NCBI RefSeq assembly: GCF_020594515.1
Contig: NZ_JAJCTH010000003.1
Coordinates: 248,001 to 312,000 of the forward strand
Direction: 5' to 3'
DNA from: Rhodoferax sp. U2-2l
Lineage (GTDB): Bacteria; Pseudomonadota; Gammaproteobacteria; Burkholderiales; Burkholderiaceae_C
Length of the DNA stretch: 64,000 nt
Of the stretch, positions 47,037 to 56,207 are shown piece by piece (position 1 is the first letter of the stretch; the number at the start of each line of letters is the position of its first letter). The notes beneath the pieces were generated by a model. The model saw only the letters and a program-made list of their open reading frames with translations, made no database searches and was not told where the DNA came from. The translations under genes and the position numbers were made by a program.

Positions 47037-47725
47037 TTTGACGATCCGATCTTGTCGAGTTGGGGCACCAGCACGGGCAGCAGCGCTTGCGCCGCGTCGT
47101 TGATGGCGCGGCCCACCGCCCGCGAGGTGACGGTGGCGCCTGAGATGGCATCCACCTGCCAGGCCTGGGTTTTGCTGCCGTGCTTGACGGTTTTGACCTC
47201 GTTGGCCAGGGCTTTCATGTCAGCCGCCAGCCGCACATCCAGCGCCTTGAAATTGGCCAGAAAGTTGGCGTCTTTTAGGATCTTGTCGCCAATGCCAGGT
47301 GTCTCTTGCATCGACACCACGCTGAAGCCCACCACGCAGTGGCAGGGCGGCGAGTAGCCAAACATGATGCGCACATTGCCGGCGTAACCCTTGGCCGAGC
47401 CTTCGGCGGCAATGCCCATCAACTGGCCTGATGCGTCAAACGCCGCGTGAAAAGGCACACCGTCAGCGGCGGTGTCAGCACCTGTCAACGGTCGGATACC
47501 GCCGTTGGGCCGGGCCACATAGGCCACCGTTTTGGCGGCACCCGGCAACACCTTGTGGATGGCGCGCTCCATGGCCACCCGGCGGTTCTCCTGGACCGAG
47601 CTCAGGCTGCCTTCATAGGCCACCACGATGATCAGCCCGCAGATGGCCGCCACCAGGCCCAGCGCCAGCAGCATGGCACGGGTGGGCGTTGGCGGTGCCG
47701 CAAGGGGCAGGGCAGGTGTGCTCAT
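47033..47725 (-). CDS. rnfG: Electron transport complex subunit RnfG
   Basis: RnfG is a membrane-anchored periplasmic flavoprotein. The 230-residue protein has one N-terminal span (AMLLALGLVAAICGLIIVVAY) and the covalent FMN attachment motif VDAISGATVTSRAV near residues 190-203. The middle has QETPGIGDKI, a family signature. An unusual stretch, GYSPPCHCVVGF, places two Cys (C-x-C) where most relatives have a plain beta strand. It overlaps both rnfD and rnfE by four bases. Confidence 0.93.
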   Translation of the reverse strand: MSTPALPLAAPPTPTRAMLLALGLVAAICGLIIVVAYEGSLSSVQENRRVAMERAIHKVLPGAAKTVAYVARPNGGIRPLTGADTAADGVPFHAAFDASGQLMGIAAEGSAKGYAGNVRIMFGYSPPCHCVVGFSVVSMQETPGIGDKILKDANFLANFKALDVRLAADMKALANEVKTVKHGSKTQAWQVDAISGATVTSRAVGRAINDAAQALLPVLVPQLDKIGSSK

Positions 47726-48870
47726 GATTTTTTGGGCTTGTTCTTGAGGAATTGCTTCTTGGGCGTCACCGCATTGGCCTCTTCACGCGAGATGTACTCG
47801 GGGTGCAGCGGGTAACTGGCGCTGCGCTTGGGCCGCAGCAGGCCCGACTTGCCAAACGGTGTGGGCTGGGTGATGCGCTCAATCAGCGGCGCGGCGGCAT
47901 TGCCCAGCAAAATGGCGTACATCACGCCTTCCGGCAGGCCGCTGTAATAGCGGATCACCACTGTGAGCAGCCCGATGACCGCGCCATACACCCACATGCC
48001 GCGTGGCGTGACCGGTGAGGTGGCCATGTCGGTCGCCATGAACACCGCGCCCAGAATCAGCCCGCCCGAGAACAGCATGAAAAACGGGTCCGGGTAGTGC
48101 TGCGGCGCAATGGCAAACAAAATCCACGCGGTTAGCCCGGCGCTGCCGATGATGGCCACCGGAATGCGCCAGTCCATGAAGCGACGCAGCGCCAGGTACA
48201 TCCCGCACAACAGGATCAGCAGCGGCGACGGCCCCACGGCCATGTGGCCGGCCAGCGAGGTCAACAAATCTCCCGCCGGGGTCAGCTCCCCTTCAAACTT
48301 CCACTTGGCCAGCGGCGTGGCGCCACTCAAGCCGTCCACGGTTTGGCTGCTCACCCAGGCCACGGTGTCGGGTGGCAGCATGAACGGCCAGGCCAGCGTG
48401 CTGGGAATGAACTCGGTGAAACGCCCGGGCAAAAAAGAGGGCGTGTAGGTGGCAATGGCTGACGGAAAAGCCGCCTGCACAAACGCCCGCCCGACCAGCG
48501 CCGGATTGAACACGTTGAACCCAATGCCGCCAAACACCGCCTTGCCCAGCGCCATGGCCACAAAACCCGCCACCACGCCCATCCACAAGGGGTAACCCGG
48601 TGGCAGGGTGAGCGCCAGCAAGAGGCCTGTGATGGTGGCCGACCAATCGGCCAGCGAGCCCGATTGGGTGCCGGTCTTCACAAAAAACCGCTCGGTCAAC
48701 AAGCAGGTGCCGGTGATCACCACGATGGACGCCAGCGCCGAAATGCCGTACTGGTAAACGTAAAACAGGCACACCGGCAGCAGCGCACCCACCACGTTGC
48801 GCATGATCTGCTCGACACTGCGTGGTGCCTTGATGTGCGGCGCGCTGCGGATTTCAATGGTCGCGCTCAT
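47722..48870 (-). CDS. rnfD: Electron transport complex subunit RnfD
   Basis: RnfD is the multi-span membrane subunit carrying covalent FMN. In this 382-residue protein the FMN attachment motif is DGLSGATPLAKWK, near residue 185, and characteristic segments are GGIGFNVFNPALVGRAFVQAAFP and GAVFMATDMATSPVTPRGMWVYG. It overlaps rnfC and rnfG by four bases each (ATGA), typical of translational coupling along the operon. Confidence 0.96.
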   Translation of the reverse strand: MSATIEIRSAPHIKAPRSVEQIMRNVVGALLPVCLFYVYQYGISALASIVVITGTCLLTERFFVKTGTQSGSLADWSATITGLLLALTLPPGYPLWMGVVAGFVAMALGKAVFGGIGFNVFNPALVGRAFVQAAFPSAIATYTPSFLPGRFTEFIPSTLAWPFMLPPDTVAWVSSQTVDGLSGATPLAKWKFEGELTPAGDLLTSLAGHMAVGPSPLLILLCGMYLALRRFMDWRIPVAIIGSAGLTAWILFAIAPQHYPDPFFMLFSGGLILGAVFMATDMATSPVTPRGMWVYGAVIGLLTVVIRYYSGLPEGVMYAILLGNAAAPLIERITQPTPFGKSGLLRPKRSASYPLHPEYISREEANAVTPKKQFLKNKPKKS

Positions 48871-50228
48871 GCGGCACTCGCCTTTTCACGCAACACCTGC
48901 TTGGCGATGCGAAATTGCTGGACCAGCGGGATGTTGGACGGGCAGACATAGGTGCAGCAGCCACATTCAAAACAGTCCCCCAGGTGGTAACGCTGGCCCA
49001 TCAGCTCGTACTCGCGTTTGGCGGCCAGCATGCCCAGCGTGGACGGGTTCAGCCCCATCGGGCACGACTCGACACACTCGCCGCATTTGATGCAGGGGTA
49101 GGTGGCGCGGCCATCGCGGTCGGCCATGTCTTCCGGCTGGAACACCAGAATGCCGGACACGCCTTTGGTCACCGGCGTGTCCAGCGAGGCCACCGATTGG
49201 CCCATCATCGGTCCGCCCAGCACCAGCTGGCAGGCGTTGGCCGCGTTTTTGTTGACCCCCGCCCACTCCAGCACAAACGAGATCGGTGTGCCCAGCGGCA
49301 CACGGTAGTCGCCTGGGCGGCTGACACCTGGGCCGGCAATGGTCACCACGCGCTCGGTCAGGCCCTGCCCGGCGGGCAACAGTTGGCCCAGGGCCGCCAG
49401 CGTGCCCACGTTGTTCATGACCATGCCCAGCGACACCGGCAGCGCGCCGGACGGAATCTCCACGCCAAACAGCGCCATCAGCAACATCTTCTCGGAGCCT
49501 TGCGGGTACTTGGTGGGCACGGCTTCCACAAACAGGTTGTCCGCTTGGGTGGCGTTTATCGCCGCCTGGATGGCAGCCACAGCGTCGGGCTTGTTGTCTT
49601 CCACACCGACGATGCCGCGCACGGCCCCGGTGGCGCGCATGGCCAGTTGCATGCCCAGCACCAGCTCGGGCGCTTTTTCCAGCATCACGCGGTGGTCGCA
49701 GGTCAGGTAGGGTTCACATTCGCAGCCGTTGACGACCAGCGTGTGGACCTTGGCCTGCTTGGGCACCATCAGCTTGGCGTGGGTGGGAAAGGCCGCGCCA
49801 CCCAGACCCACCATGCCGGTGTCCCACACCGCCTGCAAAATTTCAGACGCGTCCAGGCCGGACAGGTCACGCGGCACACCCCACAAATCCTCTTGCGTGG
49901 CCCCTGCGTGCGGGCGGATCACGATCGATTCGGCCCACGGCCCGCGGGCTGTCGGGCGCAGCTCGATGGCCGTCACCACACCCGTGGCCGGGGCATGGTG
50001 CGGTACCGACAGCCAGTCACTGGTTTTGGCAATCGGTTCACCACGCACCACCTCCTGCCCCACGCGCACGATGGGCTGCGGGGCTTTGCCGATGTGTTGT
50101 GACAGCGGCACGATCAGGTGCTCGGCATACGGCAGCCGCCGAATCGGCGTGCGCGCGGTGTGCTTGTTTTGCGGCGGGTGGATGCCGCGCGCAAAGGTCT
50201 CGCCGCGCAGGAAGTTCAGAAACTTCAT
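48867..50228 (-). CDS. rnfC: Electron transport complex subunit RnfC
   Basis: RnfC is the peripheral subunit with the NADH/FMN-binding fold and two [4Fe-4S] clusters. The 453-residue protein starts MKFLNFLRGETFARGIHPP (an upstream start at 50390 is out of context) and has the flavin/NADH segment GMVGLGGAAFPTHAK, VNGCECEPYLTCDH, and the cluster motifs CIKCGECVESCP and CFECGCCTYVCP near the C-terminus. It lacks the long C-terminal Ala/Lys repeats of E. coli RsxC. It lies 22 bp after the PFOR gene. Confidence 0.96.
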   Translation of the reverse strand: MKFLNFLRGETFARGIHPPQNKHTARTPIRRLPYAEHLIVPLSQHIGKAPQPIVRVGQEVVRGEPIAKTSDWLSVPHHAPATGVVTAIELRPTARGPWAESIVIRPHAGATQEDLWGVPRDLSGLDASEILQAVWDTGMVGLGGAAFPTHAKLMVPKQAKVHTLVVNGCECEPYLTCDHRVMLEKAPELVLGMQLAMRATGAVRGIVGVEDNKPDAVAAIQAAINATQADNLFVEAVPTKYPQGSEKMLLMALFGVEIPSGALPVSLGMVMNNVGTLAALGQLLPAGQGLTERVVTIAGPGVSRPGDYRVPLGTPISFVLEWAGVNKNAANACQLVLGGPMMGQSVASLDTPVTKGVSGILVFQPEDMADRDGRATYPCIKCGECVESCPMGLNPSTLGMLAAKREYELMGQRYHLGDCFECGCCTYVCPSNIPLVQQFRIAKQVLREKASAA

Positions 50229-50250
50229 AGAGGAAGTCTTGCGTCGGCCA

Positions 50251-53200
50251 TCAGTTGTACTTGGCGGCACGGGCCAGCAGCTTGTCCAGCCCCGGCTCGG
50301 ACGCATCCCACGGGGTGCCCGGGTGCAGGCAACCGGCGGTGCATTTCTCGGCCGCCTTGACCAGGTCCTTGTACTTGGCCCCTTTGGCATTGGTCACCAC
50401 CACCTGTTTCTGGTCGTTGTAGGCAAACACCTTGGGTGCCAGCGTGGTGCACTCGTCGCAGGCGGTGCATTCCGGGGTGTCGACCCAGCAGGCTTCGTAA
50501 CCGCCGCTGGGAACGGCCACCGCCACGGTCTCAGGGGCGACCGGCTGCGCTGCGGCTGGCACGGTGGGTGCGGCAGGTGGAATGTTGCTGCCCGACAGGC
50601 CCAGGCTGGCGGAAATGCGCTGCAACAACTCGGTGCGCACCCGCGTGGCCACGGCTTCGTCGTTGACCGCGGTGTGGTCTTCCGGCCGTTTGGCCACATC
50701 CTTGAGCTGCTTCCAGAAATTCTGGCGCTCCTCGCAGGCCAGCACCAGCTCTTTGGAAACCAGCAGGCGCATCAGACGGTTCTTGGTGTCCGTCGCCCAG
50801 ATGTAGGGGTAGCGGCCTTCGCGCTCGTCTTGCGGCAGGGTCAGCAACTCGGCCAGTGGCAGCATGGCGTCGTTCCAGGTTTCAGGCGGGGCCTTGCGGA
50901 ACTGCTTGCTGAACCGACCCTCGGTGGCGGCAAAGTCGGCAAAGGTCACCGGCAATTCCATGCGCAGCTCTTCGCCCGCTTCGTCCAGGTAGGGCAGGGA
51001 ATAGACCGGCCAGTCGGTCTCCATCGACGGGTTGCCTTCCAGGCTGACACACTCCGAGAACGTGGTGCCGGCATCGGGGTCGAAGCGGAACAGCGGGTAG
51101 GCGCGGCTTTCCACCGCCAGCTTGCTCTGGTCCACGCTCTTGTCGTCCCCCACGCCATGCTCGGGCGGGCACACCGCGTAGATGTTGAACAGGGCCGGGC
51201 GGCGCGAGTTGAGGCCCTCGATGTAGCCCTCCAGCAAATGGGTCACATGCGCGATGGTGCTTTGCAGCACAAACGAGGTGCGGTGCGCCATGGCAATCAC
51301 ACTCATCTCCTTGCGGATCTCGGTCTTGCCGTGCATGGCCTTGCCGTAGGGTGCCATGTCCGACACCTGGCTGATGAAGCCCGAGGTGCAGGCTTGGCCG
51401 CCGGTGTTGGAATACACCTGGGTGTCCACCACCAGCACCTTGATCGGTTTGCCCGACATCATGGCGCGTGACAGGTTCTGGAAACCGATGTCGTACATGG
51501 CGCCGTCACCGCCCAGGCTGACCACCGGCGGGCACAAATGCCACTCGTCGTCGCTGAACTGGGGCCAGTCAAAACGTTTGAAGAAGTCGGCATCGCGCTC
51601 GTCGATGTACTCGCCTTTGAGCTCCAGCTCGGCCATGCGCACCGCCTTAAAGCCCTCGGCCATCTTGGCCATGTGGCCCTCGAACAGGCCCATCGCCACC
51701 GAGGGCGAGTCCTGGAACAGGTGCGAGGTCCATGGGAACGGGTACGGGTGGTAGGGGTAGGTGGAGCCCCAGACCGAGGTGCATCCCGTCGAATTGACCA
51801 TGCCCATGTCGGCGCGGCCGCGTTTGCTCGGGCCTTCCACATAACGCCAGCGCAGGTCTTTGAGCTTGTCCAGCAGCTGGGCGGTGCGTTTGATCCAGGC
51901 CGGGTCGAGCGGCTGCGACGGTTTGTTGGCAGACAGGCTGGCCGCCAGCGTGGACAGCGTCAGGTCTGAGCTGCTGGCGTTGACGGCAGACACCACCGCA
52001 CTGGCGTCCGACAGGTCGATGGCGTTGGCCAGCCGGTTGCGCATGTGTTGTTCCAGGTCGGTGATGAGCTGGTCCAGCCGCGCCACGTAGTCGCGCACGC
52101 GGGGTTGCATCAGCGCGGCAGCCGCGGCGGTGAACAGGTGGATGGCGGTTTTTTCGCCGCAGCCCAGGCAGGCGCCGTCGCCGCAGTTCATCGAGTTGTA
52201 GGTGGTTTTGTCGAGCAGCAGGGTGTCGAGCGCGCCGATTTTCTCGTCCAGGCTGTCGATCCGGCTGTAGTCCTTGGAGGTGGTGGGCAGGTCCAGCCAG
52301 AAGTCCCAGTCCTGGCGCAGCGTTTGCACCGAGCTTTCTGTCTGCGTCACCATCTTCAAGGCCTTGTCCTCACACACGGTGACACACAGGGCGCAGGATT
52401 TGCAGGTGAGCGGGTTGACGGTGATCGAGAACAGGCCGCCGCTGCCGGGGGCTTTCTTTTCCTTTTGTGTCCAGTAGGGTTTGGTGGTGGCGAACTGGAA
52501 GTTGCCCAGCTGGGCTTTGAGCAGTTCAAATTCGGCGCCAAGCTTGACGCGCTCTTCTTCGGGTGCATCGGCAATGGTGGCGTCAATCGCCTGGTCGATC
52601 AACGGGCGCACGGCCACGCCGTCCCCGGTGATCAGGGCGCGCAGTTTTTTCTCAGCCACACGCACCGCGCGGCGCAGGAAGCGGGTTGGGGTGCCGCTGG
52701 TCTCTATCCGGTTTAACGCGGTGGTGAAGACCTCCGGCAGACTGTTGACCAGACCCGGCATGGCGCTGTCGGGACAGACGGTGTAGCAGGCGCCGCAGGC
52801 GGTGCAGTTCTCAGCTTGCCAGACCGGGTGTTCAAAACGGATGCCGGTCATGTCGCGGTAAATGCCGGTGGCTGCCGGTACCAGCGAGGCACCGATGAAC
52901 GGGTCCACCAGGTTGTCGTTGCCCTTGCCGGTGGCATAAAAATGGCCGGTTTGCTCCCAGAAACGGTGCATGTCCGCCACCGGTGGCAGGTGTTTGGCAT
53001 CAGCCACCGGGGTGCGCAGCAACATCGTGGGCAATCCAGCGCCCACCTTGCTCACCGACAGATGGTGGTTGCCCAGCGGTTTGTCGGTGATCTCGCGGGT
53101 TTCCACGTAGCCGCGTTTGACCACGGTCAGGTTGTTTTGCACCACCCGGCCGCCTTTGCCGCCGAACTTGGCTTCGAGCTGTTTTTCAATCGCGCGGAAC

Positions 53201-55230
53201 AGGGTTTCTTCGCTCAAGCCCGCGTTCTCCCGCACCGGGGAGGCGGCAAAAAACGCGCCCTGGAAGGCGTTGCCCTGCATGCGCAGCATCAGTTCGGCGC
53301 TGCCAGCTTCCTCGCGGGCGATCTGGAACGCGTCCAGGTAAAACACGCGGATTTGCTGCTCGACGATCTGCTTTTGTGCCCACGCCGGAAAGGCGCCCCA
53401 GGTGGCATCACCCAGATTGCTCTGGATGATGAAGACGCCGCCTTTTTTCAGGCCGGTGAGCGGGTTCGAGTGGCCGAACACGGCCGGGTCGGGCGACAGC
53501 ACCACGTCCAGATGCACGTATTCGCTGTTGACGCGGATCAGCTCCGGTGCGGCGGACAGGTAATAGGTGGTGGGCTGGCCCTTCTTTTCCGAGCCGTACT
53601 TGGGGTTGGCCTTGATCTCGTAACCCAGCAGGTCAAACAGGGTCATCGCCAGGTTTTTGCCGGTGGTGATGGCACCCCAGCCGCCAATCGAGTGCATGCG
53701 CACGGTGATCGCTCCAGGCGGCATCAGGTTCGGGTTTTCGCTGCCATGCACGGCCAGTTCGCGGATGCGTGGGTAAGCGGCGTGCAAGGCTTCCTGGTGC
53801 AACTCGTCCTTGGGGTTGATCGGGTCGCGGGCGAAATCGACCGACAGGTAAAAGAACGAGCGGCGCTGGCCGTTGGGCAGCATGTTCTCGAACGCGCCAA
53901 TCAGGCCTTCGGGTTGCAGGTCGCGCGAACCCAGGCCGTAGCAGCCCGAGTACAGCCGTGGCATCTCGGCAGCGGGGATGCAGGCATAACCCGGGTTGGG
54001 CAGCTCGGCGTTGATGTTGGCGCCACGGTCCGCTGCGGCCTGGCCGTTCTCCAGACATTTGGAGAGGGTGGCGCGCACTTCGCGCATCAGCGGCAGGTCT
54101 TCGGCCAGCGGCTGGTCGGTGCGTTCCAGCACCGCCACGCCCTTTTTGCCACGCAACACATGGCCCAGCAGGTCGCCGGGGAACGGGCGGAACATGGTCA
54201 GGTTGACCACGCCCACCTTGAGTTTGCGGGTCGTGCGCAGGTAGTCGGCCACGGCCTCGGCCTGCACGATCATGCTGCCCATGCCGAGGATCAGGTAGTC
54301 GGCGTCGTCACATTGCCAGCTGCTGACCCGTTGGTAACTGCGCCCGGTCAGGGTGGCGTACTCGGCCATGCTGGCGTCGGTCATGGCGGCAATGTGGTCG
54401 AAGAAATACGGGCGCTGGCCCGCCACCGACTGCATGTAGGCGTCCTGGTTCTGCACCGAGCCTGAGAGCATCGGCGCATCCACGTCCCAGATGGCGGGCA
54501 CCCGGCGGCGTTTGGGGCCGTAGAGCATGGCTTGCGCCGGGGTGGGCGTGTCGATCAGGTCGTCGGGCTTGCCGAGGAATTCAGCCACCAGCTCGCGCTC
54601 GGGCAGGCGGGCGGATTCGATCAGGTGGGTGGTCAGAAAACCGTCCTGGCCGACGATGGCCGGTGTCAGCGACAGCTCGGCCACCTTGCGCGAGATCAGG
54701 TTCAGGTCGGCCGCTTCGGTGGCGTTTTTGGCCATCACCTGGATGAAACCGGTGTCGTCAATGCAGTGGTAGTCGTCATGGCCGGCGTGCACGTTCAGGC
54801 TGGCCTTGGTGATGGCGCGGCAACCCATGTTCAGCACGTAGGGCAGGCGTTTGCCCACCGTGGCGTAGAGCGACTCGTGCATGAAGGCAATGCCCTGGCC
54901 TGAACTGAAGTTGGTGGCGCGCAGCCCGGTCATCGACATACCGGCGGTGACGCCTGCCGCAGCGTGTTCGGACTCGGGTTCAACAAAGATCAGTGGCCGG
55001 TCCGAGATATTCAGGTGCCCGGCAGACACTTCCTCGGCCCAGTATTCACCCATTTGGGTGGACGGGGTGATCGGGTAGGCCCCGGCTGCGTCAGAGGCCT
55101 CACGCTCCACGTGGATCACCGCCGTGTTGCCGTCCACCGCGTCGCGGATGCCGGGGAATTTGACCTGGCTGAGGTCGGTCGCGGCCGCGCTGGTGTCACC
55201 CGTCAGATAGTTGAGCATTTTTTTGAGCAT
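50251..55230 (-). CDS. nifJ: Giant one-chain 2-oxoacid (pyruvate):ferredoxin oxidoreductase with C-terminal ferredoxin
   Basis: The 1659-residue protein reversibly splits a 2-oxoacid, most likely pyruvate, to acetyl-CoA, CO2 and reduced ferredoxin. Domain order: N-terminal oxidoreductase domain (REASDAAGAYPITPSTQMGEYW), gamma domain (MHSIGGWGAITTGKNLAM, near 530), ferredoxin motifs CTACGACYTVCP (about 807) and CKSCALCVTVC (about 941), the thiamine-diphosphate domain (GGDGAMYDIGFQNLSRAMM, about 1237, and VVDTQVYSNTGGQ), then an Ala/Pro linker and an added single-cluster ferredoxin (CTACDEC, about 1586, with C-x3-C near 1627). NifJ is usually near 1175 residues; here about 480 are extra, including a spacer of about 120 between the two ferredoxin motifs. 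Substrate choice is inferred. Confidence 0.93.
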   Translation of the reverse strand: MLKKMLNYLTGDTSAAATDLSQVKFPGIRDAVDGNTAVIHVEREASDAAGAYPITPSTQMGEYWAEEVSAGHLNISDRPLIFVEPESEHAAAGVTAGMSMTGLRATNFSSGQGIAFMHESLYATVGKRLPYVLNMGCRAITKASLNVHAGHDDYHCIDDTGFIQVMAKNATEAADLNLISRKVAELSLTPAIVGQDGFLTTHLIESARLPERELVAEFLGKPDDLIDTPTPAQAMLYGPKRRRVPAIWDVDAPMLSGSVQNQDAYMQSVAGQRPYFFDHIAAMTDASMAEYATLTGRSYQRVSSWQCDDADYLILGMGSMIVQAEAVADYLRTTRKLKVGVVNLTMFRPFPGDLLGHVLRGKKGVAVLERTDQPLAEDLPLMREVRATLSKCLENGQAAADRGANINAELPNPGYACIPAAEMPRLYSGCYGLGSRDLQPEGLIGAFENMLPNGQRRSFFYLSVDFARDPINPKDELHQEALHAAYPRIRELAVHGSENPNLMPPGAITVRMHSIGGWGAITTGKNLAMTLFDLLGYEIKANPKYGSEKKGQPTTYYLSAAPELIRVNSEYVHLDVVLSPDPAVFGHSNPLTGLKKGGVFIIQSNLGDATWGAFPAWAQKQIVEQQIRVFYLDAFQIAREEAGSAELMLRMQGNAFQGAFFAASPVRENAGLSEETLFRAIEKQLEAKFGGKGGRVVQNNLTVVKRGYVETREITDKPLGNHHLSVSKVGAGLPTMLLRTPVADAKHLPPVADMHRFWEQTGHFYATGKGNDNLVDPFIGASLVPAATGIYRDMTGIRFEHPVWQAENCTACGACYTVCPDSAMPGLVNSLPEVFTTALNRIETSGTPTRFLRRAVRVAEKKLRALITGDGVAVRPLIDQAIDATIADAPEEERVKLGAEFELLKAQLGNFQFATTKPYWTQKEKKAPGSGGLFSITVNPLTCKSCALCVTVCEDKALKMVTQTESSVQTLRQDWDFWLDLPTTSKDYSRIDSLDEKIGALDTLLLDKTTYNSMNCGDGACLGCGEKTAIHLFTAAAAALMQPRVRDYVARLDQLITDLEQHMRNRLANAIDLSDASAVVSAVNASSSDLTLSTLAASLSANKPSQPLDPAWIKRTAQLLDKLKDLRWRYVEGPSKRGRADMGMVNSTGCTSVWGSTYPYHPYPFPWTSHLFQDSPSVAMGLFEGHMAKMAEGFKAVRMAELELKGEYIDERDADFFKRFDWPQFSDDEWHLCPPVVSLGGDGAMYDIGFQNLSRAMMSGKPIKVLVVDTQVYSNTGGQACTSGFISQVSDMAPYGKAMHGKTEIRKEMSVIAMAHRTSFVLQSTIAHVTHLLEGYIEGLNSRRPALFNIYAVCPPEHGVGDDKSVDQSKLAVESRAYPLFRFDPDAGTTFSECVSLEGNPSMETDWPVYSLPYLDEAGEELRMELPVTFADFAATEGRFSKQFRKAPPETWNDAMLPLAELLTLPQDEREGRYPYIWATDTKNRLMRLLVSKELVLACEERQNFWKQLKDVAKRPEDHTAVNDEAVATRVRTELLQRISASLGLSGSNIPPAAPTVPAAAQPVAPETVAVAVPSGGYEACWVDTPECTACDECTTLAPKVFAYNDQKQVVVTNAKGAKYKDLVKAAEKCTAGCLHPGTPWDASEPGLDKLLARAAKYN

Positions 55231-55287
55231 GATGGTGTTCCCGGAGAAAAATTAAATCGTTGGGCGGGTCGCGACAGGCGCACCGCG

Positions 55288-56166
55288 TTAATGCTTGAGC
55301 GGCAACGGGTCGTTGCGCAGGATCTTTTTGGCCGAATGCCCGCGTGCGCCTTGCGCCAGGTCGTCAAACCAGACGATGGCGCCGGTGGGGCAGCGGTCGG
55401 TGAGGTGGCGGCTGGCCTGGTCGTGCCAGTCGTAGTCGATCTCGACCAGGTTGTTTTTGAGGGTCAGCAGGCCCGCTGGCGCATCGGCCACACATTTGCC
55501 GCAGGCGGTGCAAGCGACTTCGCAGGCCGCTTCGGCGGCGTCGCCATCGGCGCGGTTGCGGCAGGCCACCCACAGTTTGCGCTGGGTGGGTTGCAGCGAA
55601 AACAGGCCTTTGGGGCAGACCTCGACGCAATCGTTGCAGGCGGTGCACAGGTCGGGGTCTACCACCGGCAAGCCATGCCGGTCCAGATGGATCGCGCCCT
55701 GCTTGCACACCGTGGCGCAGTCGCCCAGCCCCAGGCAGCCCCAGACACACTCCTTGCCGCCGCCACTCACCACCGCCGCGGCCCGGCAGGTGGACAAACC
55801 GGCGTAACGCGCCCGGGTGTAGGCCACATGTTTGCCACCCGCGCAGGCGAGGCGCGCCACGCGGCGTTCCACATCGCCCGCATCCACACCGAGCAAACTG
55901 GCGATGGCGCCGACCTGCAAGGCATTGTTCACCGTGCATTGTGCGGGCACCACGTCACCGGCGATGACTTTTTCGGCGAAGTTGCGGCAACCGGCCAGAC
56001 CACAGGCACCGCAGTTGGACTTGGGCAGCAGCTCTTCCACCGCCTCGATGCGCGGGTCTTCATAGACAAACAGGCGCCGGTTGGCCAAGGCCAGCACGCC
56101 CGCCAGCAGCAGGCCGAGCACGGCCATGAACAGGCCGGCACTACCAATGGTTCCAACTAGTTCCAA
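55288..56166 (-). CDS. rnfB: Electron transport complex subunit RnfB
   Basis: RnfB accepts electrons from ferredoxin. The 292-residue protein has an N-terminal span, then the RnfB Fe-S domain (LLPKSNCGACGLAGCRNFAEKV and PAQC) and two ferredoxin motifs (CTACNDCVEVCP and, modified, CTACGKCVADAP), with further Cys in CVWGCLGLGDCATVC. The second motif lacks the final Cys of CxxxCP, so one cluster may be changed. Translation starts with TTG at 56166, preceded by GGAG. It lies between apbE and the PFOR gene, not in its usual place between rnfA and rnfC. Confidence 0.93.
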   Translation of the reverse strand: MELVGTIGSAGLFMAVLGLLLAGVLALANRRLFVYEDPRIEAVEELLPKSNCGACGLAGCRNFAEKVIAGDVVPAQCTVNNALQVGAIASLLGVDAGDVERRVARLACAGGKHVAYTRARYAGLSTCRAAAVVSGGGKECVWGCLGLGDCATVCKQGAIHLDRHGLPVVDPDLCTACNDCVEVCPKGLFSLQPTQRKLWVACRNRADGDAAEAACEVACTACGKCVADAPAGLLTLKNNLVEIDYDWHDQASRHLTDRCPTGAIVWFDDLAQGARGHSAKKILRNDPLPLKH

Positions 56167-56207
56167 CGGATGAACTCCACAAAGATCGACGCCAGCCCCG
56201 GCGGGGC

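Noticed and set aside
52816-54465. A 549-codon open frame opposite the PFOR gene
   Set aside because: Its composition is that of an antisense shadow; the PFOR frame has all expected motifs over the same bases.
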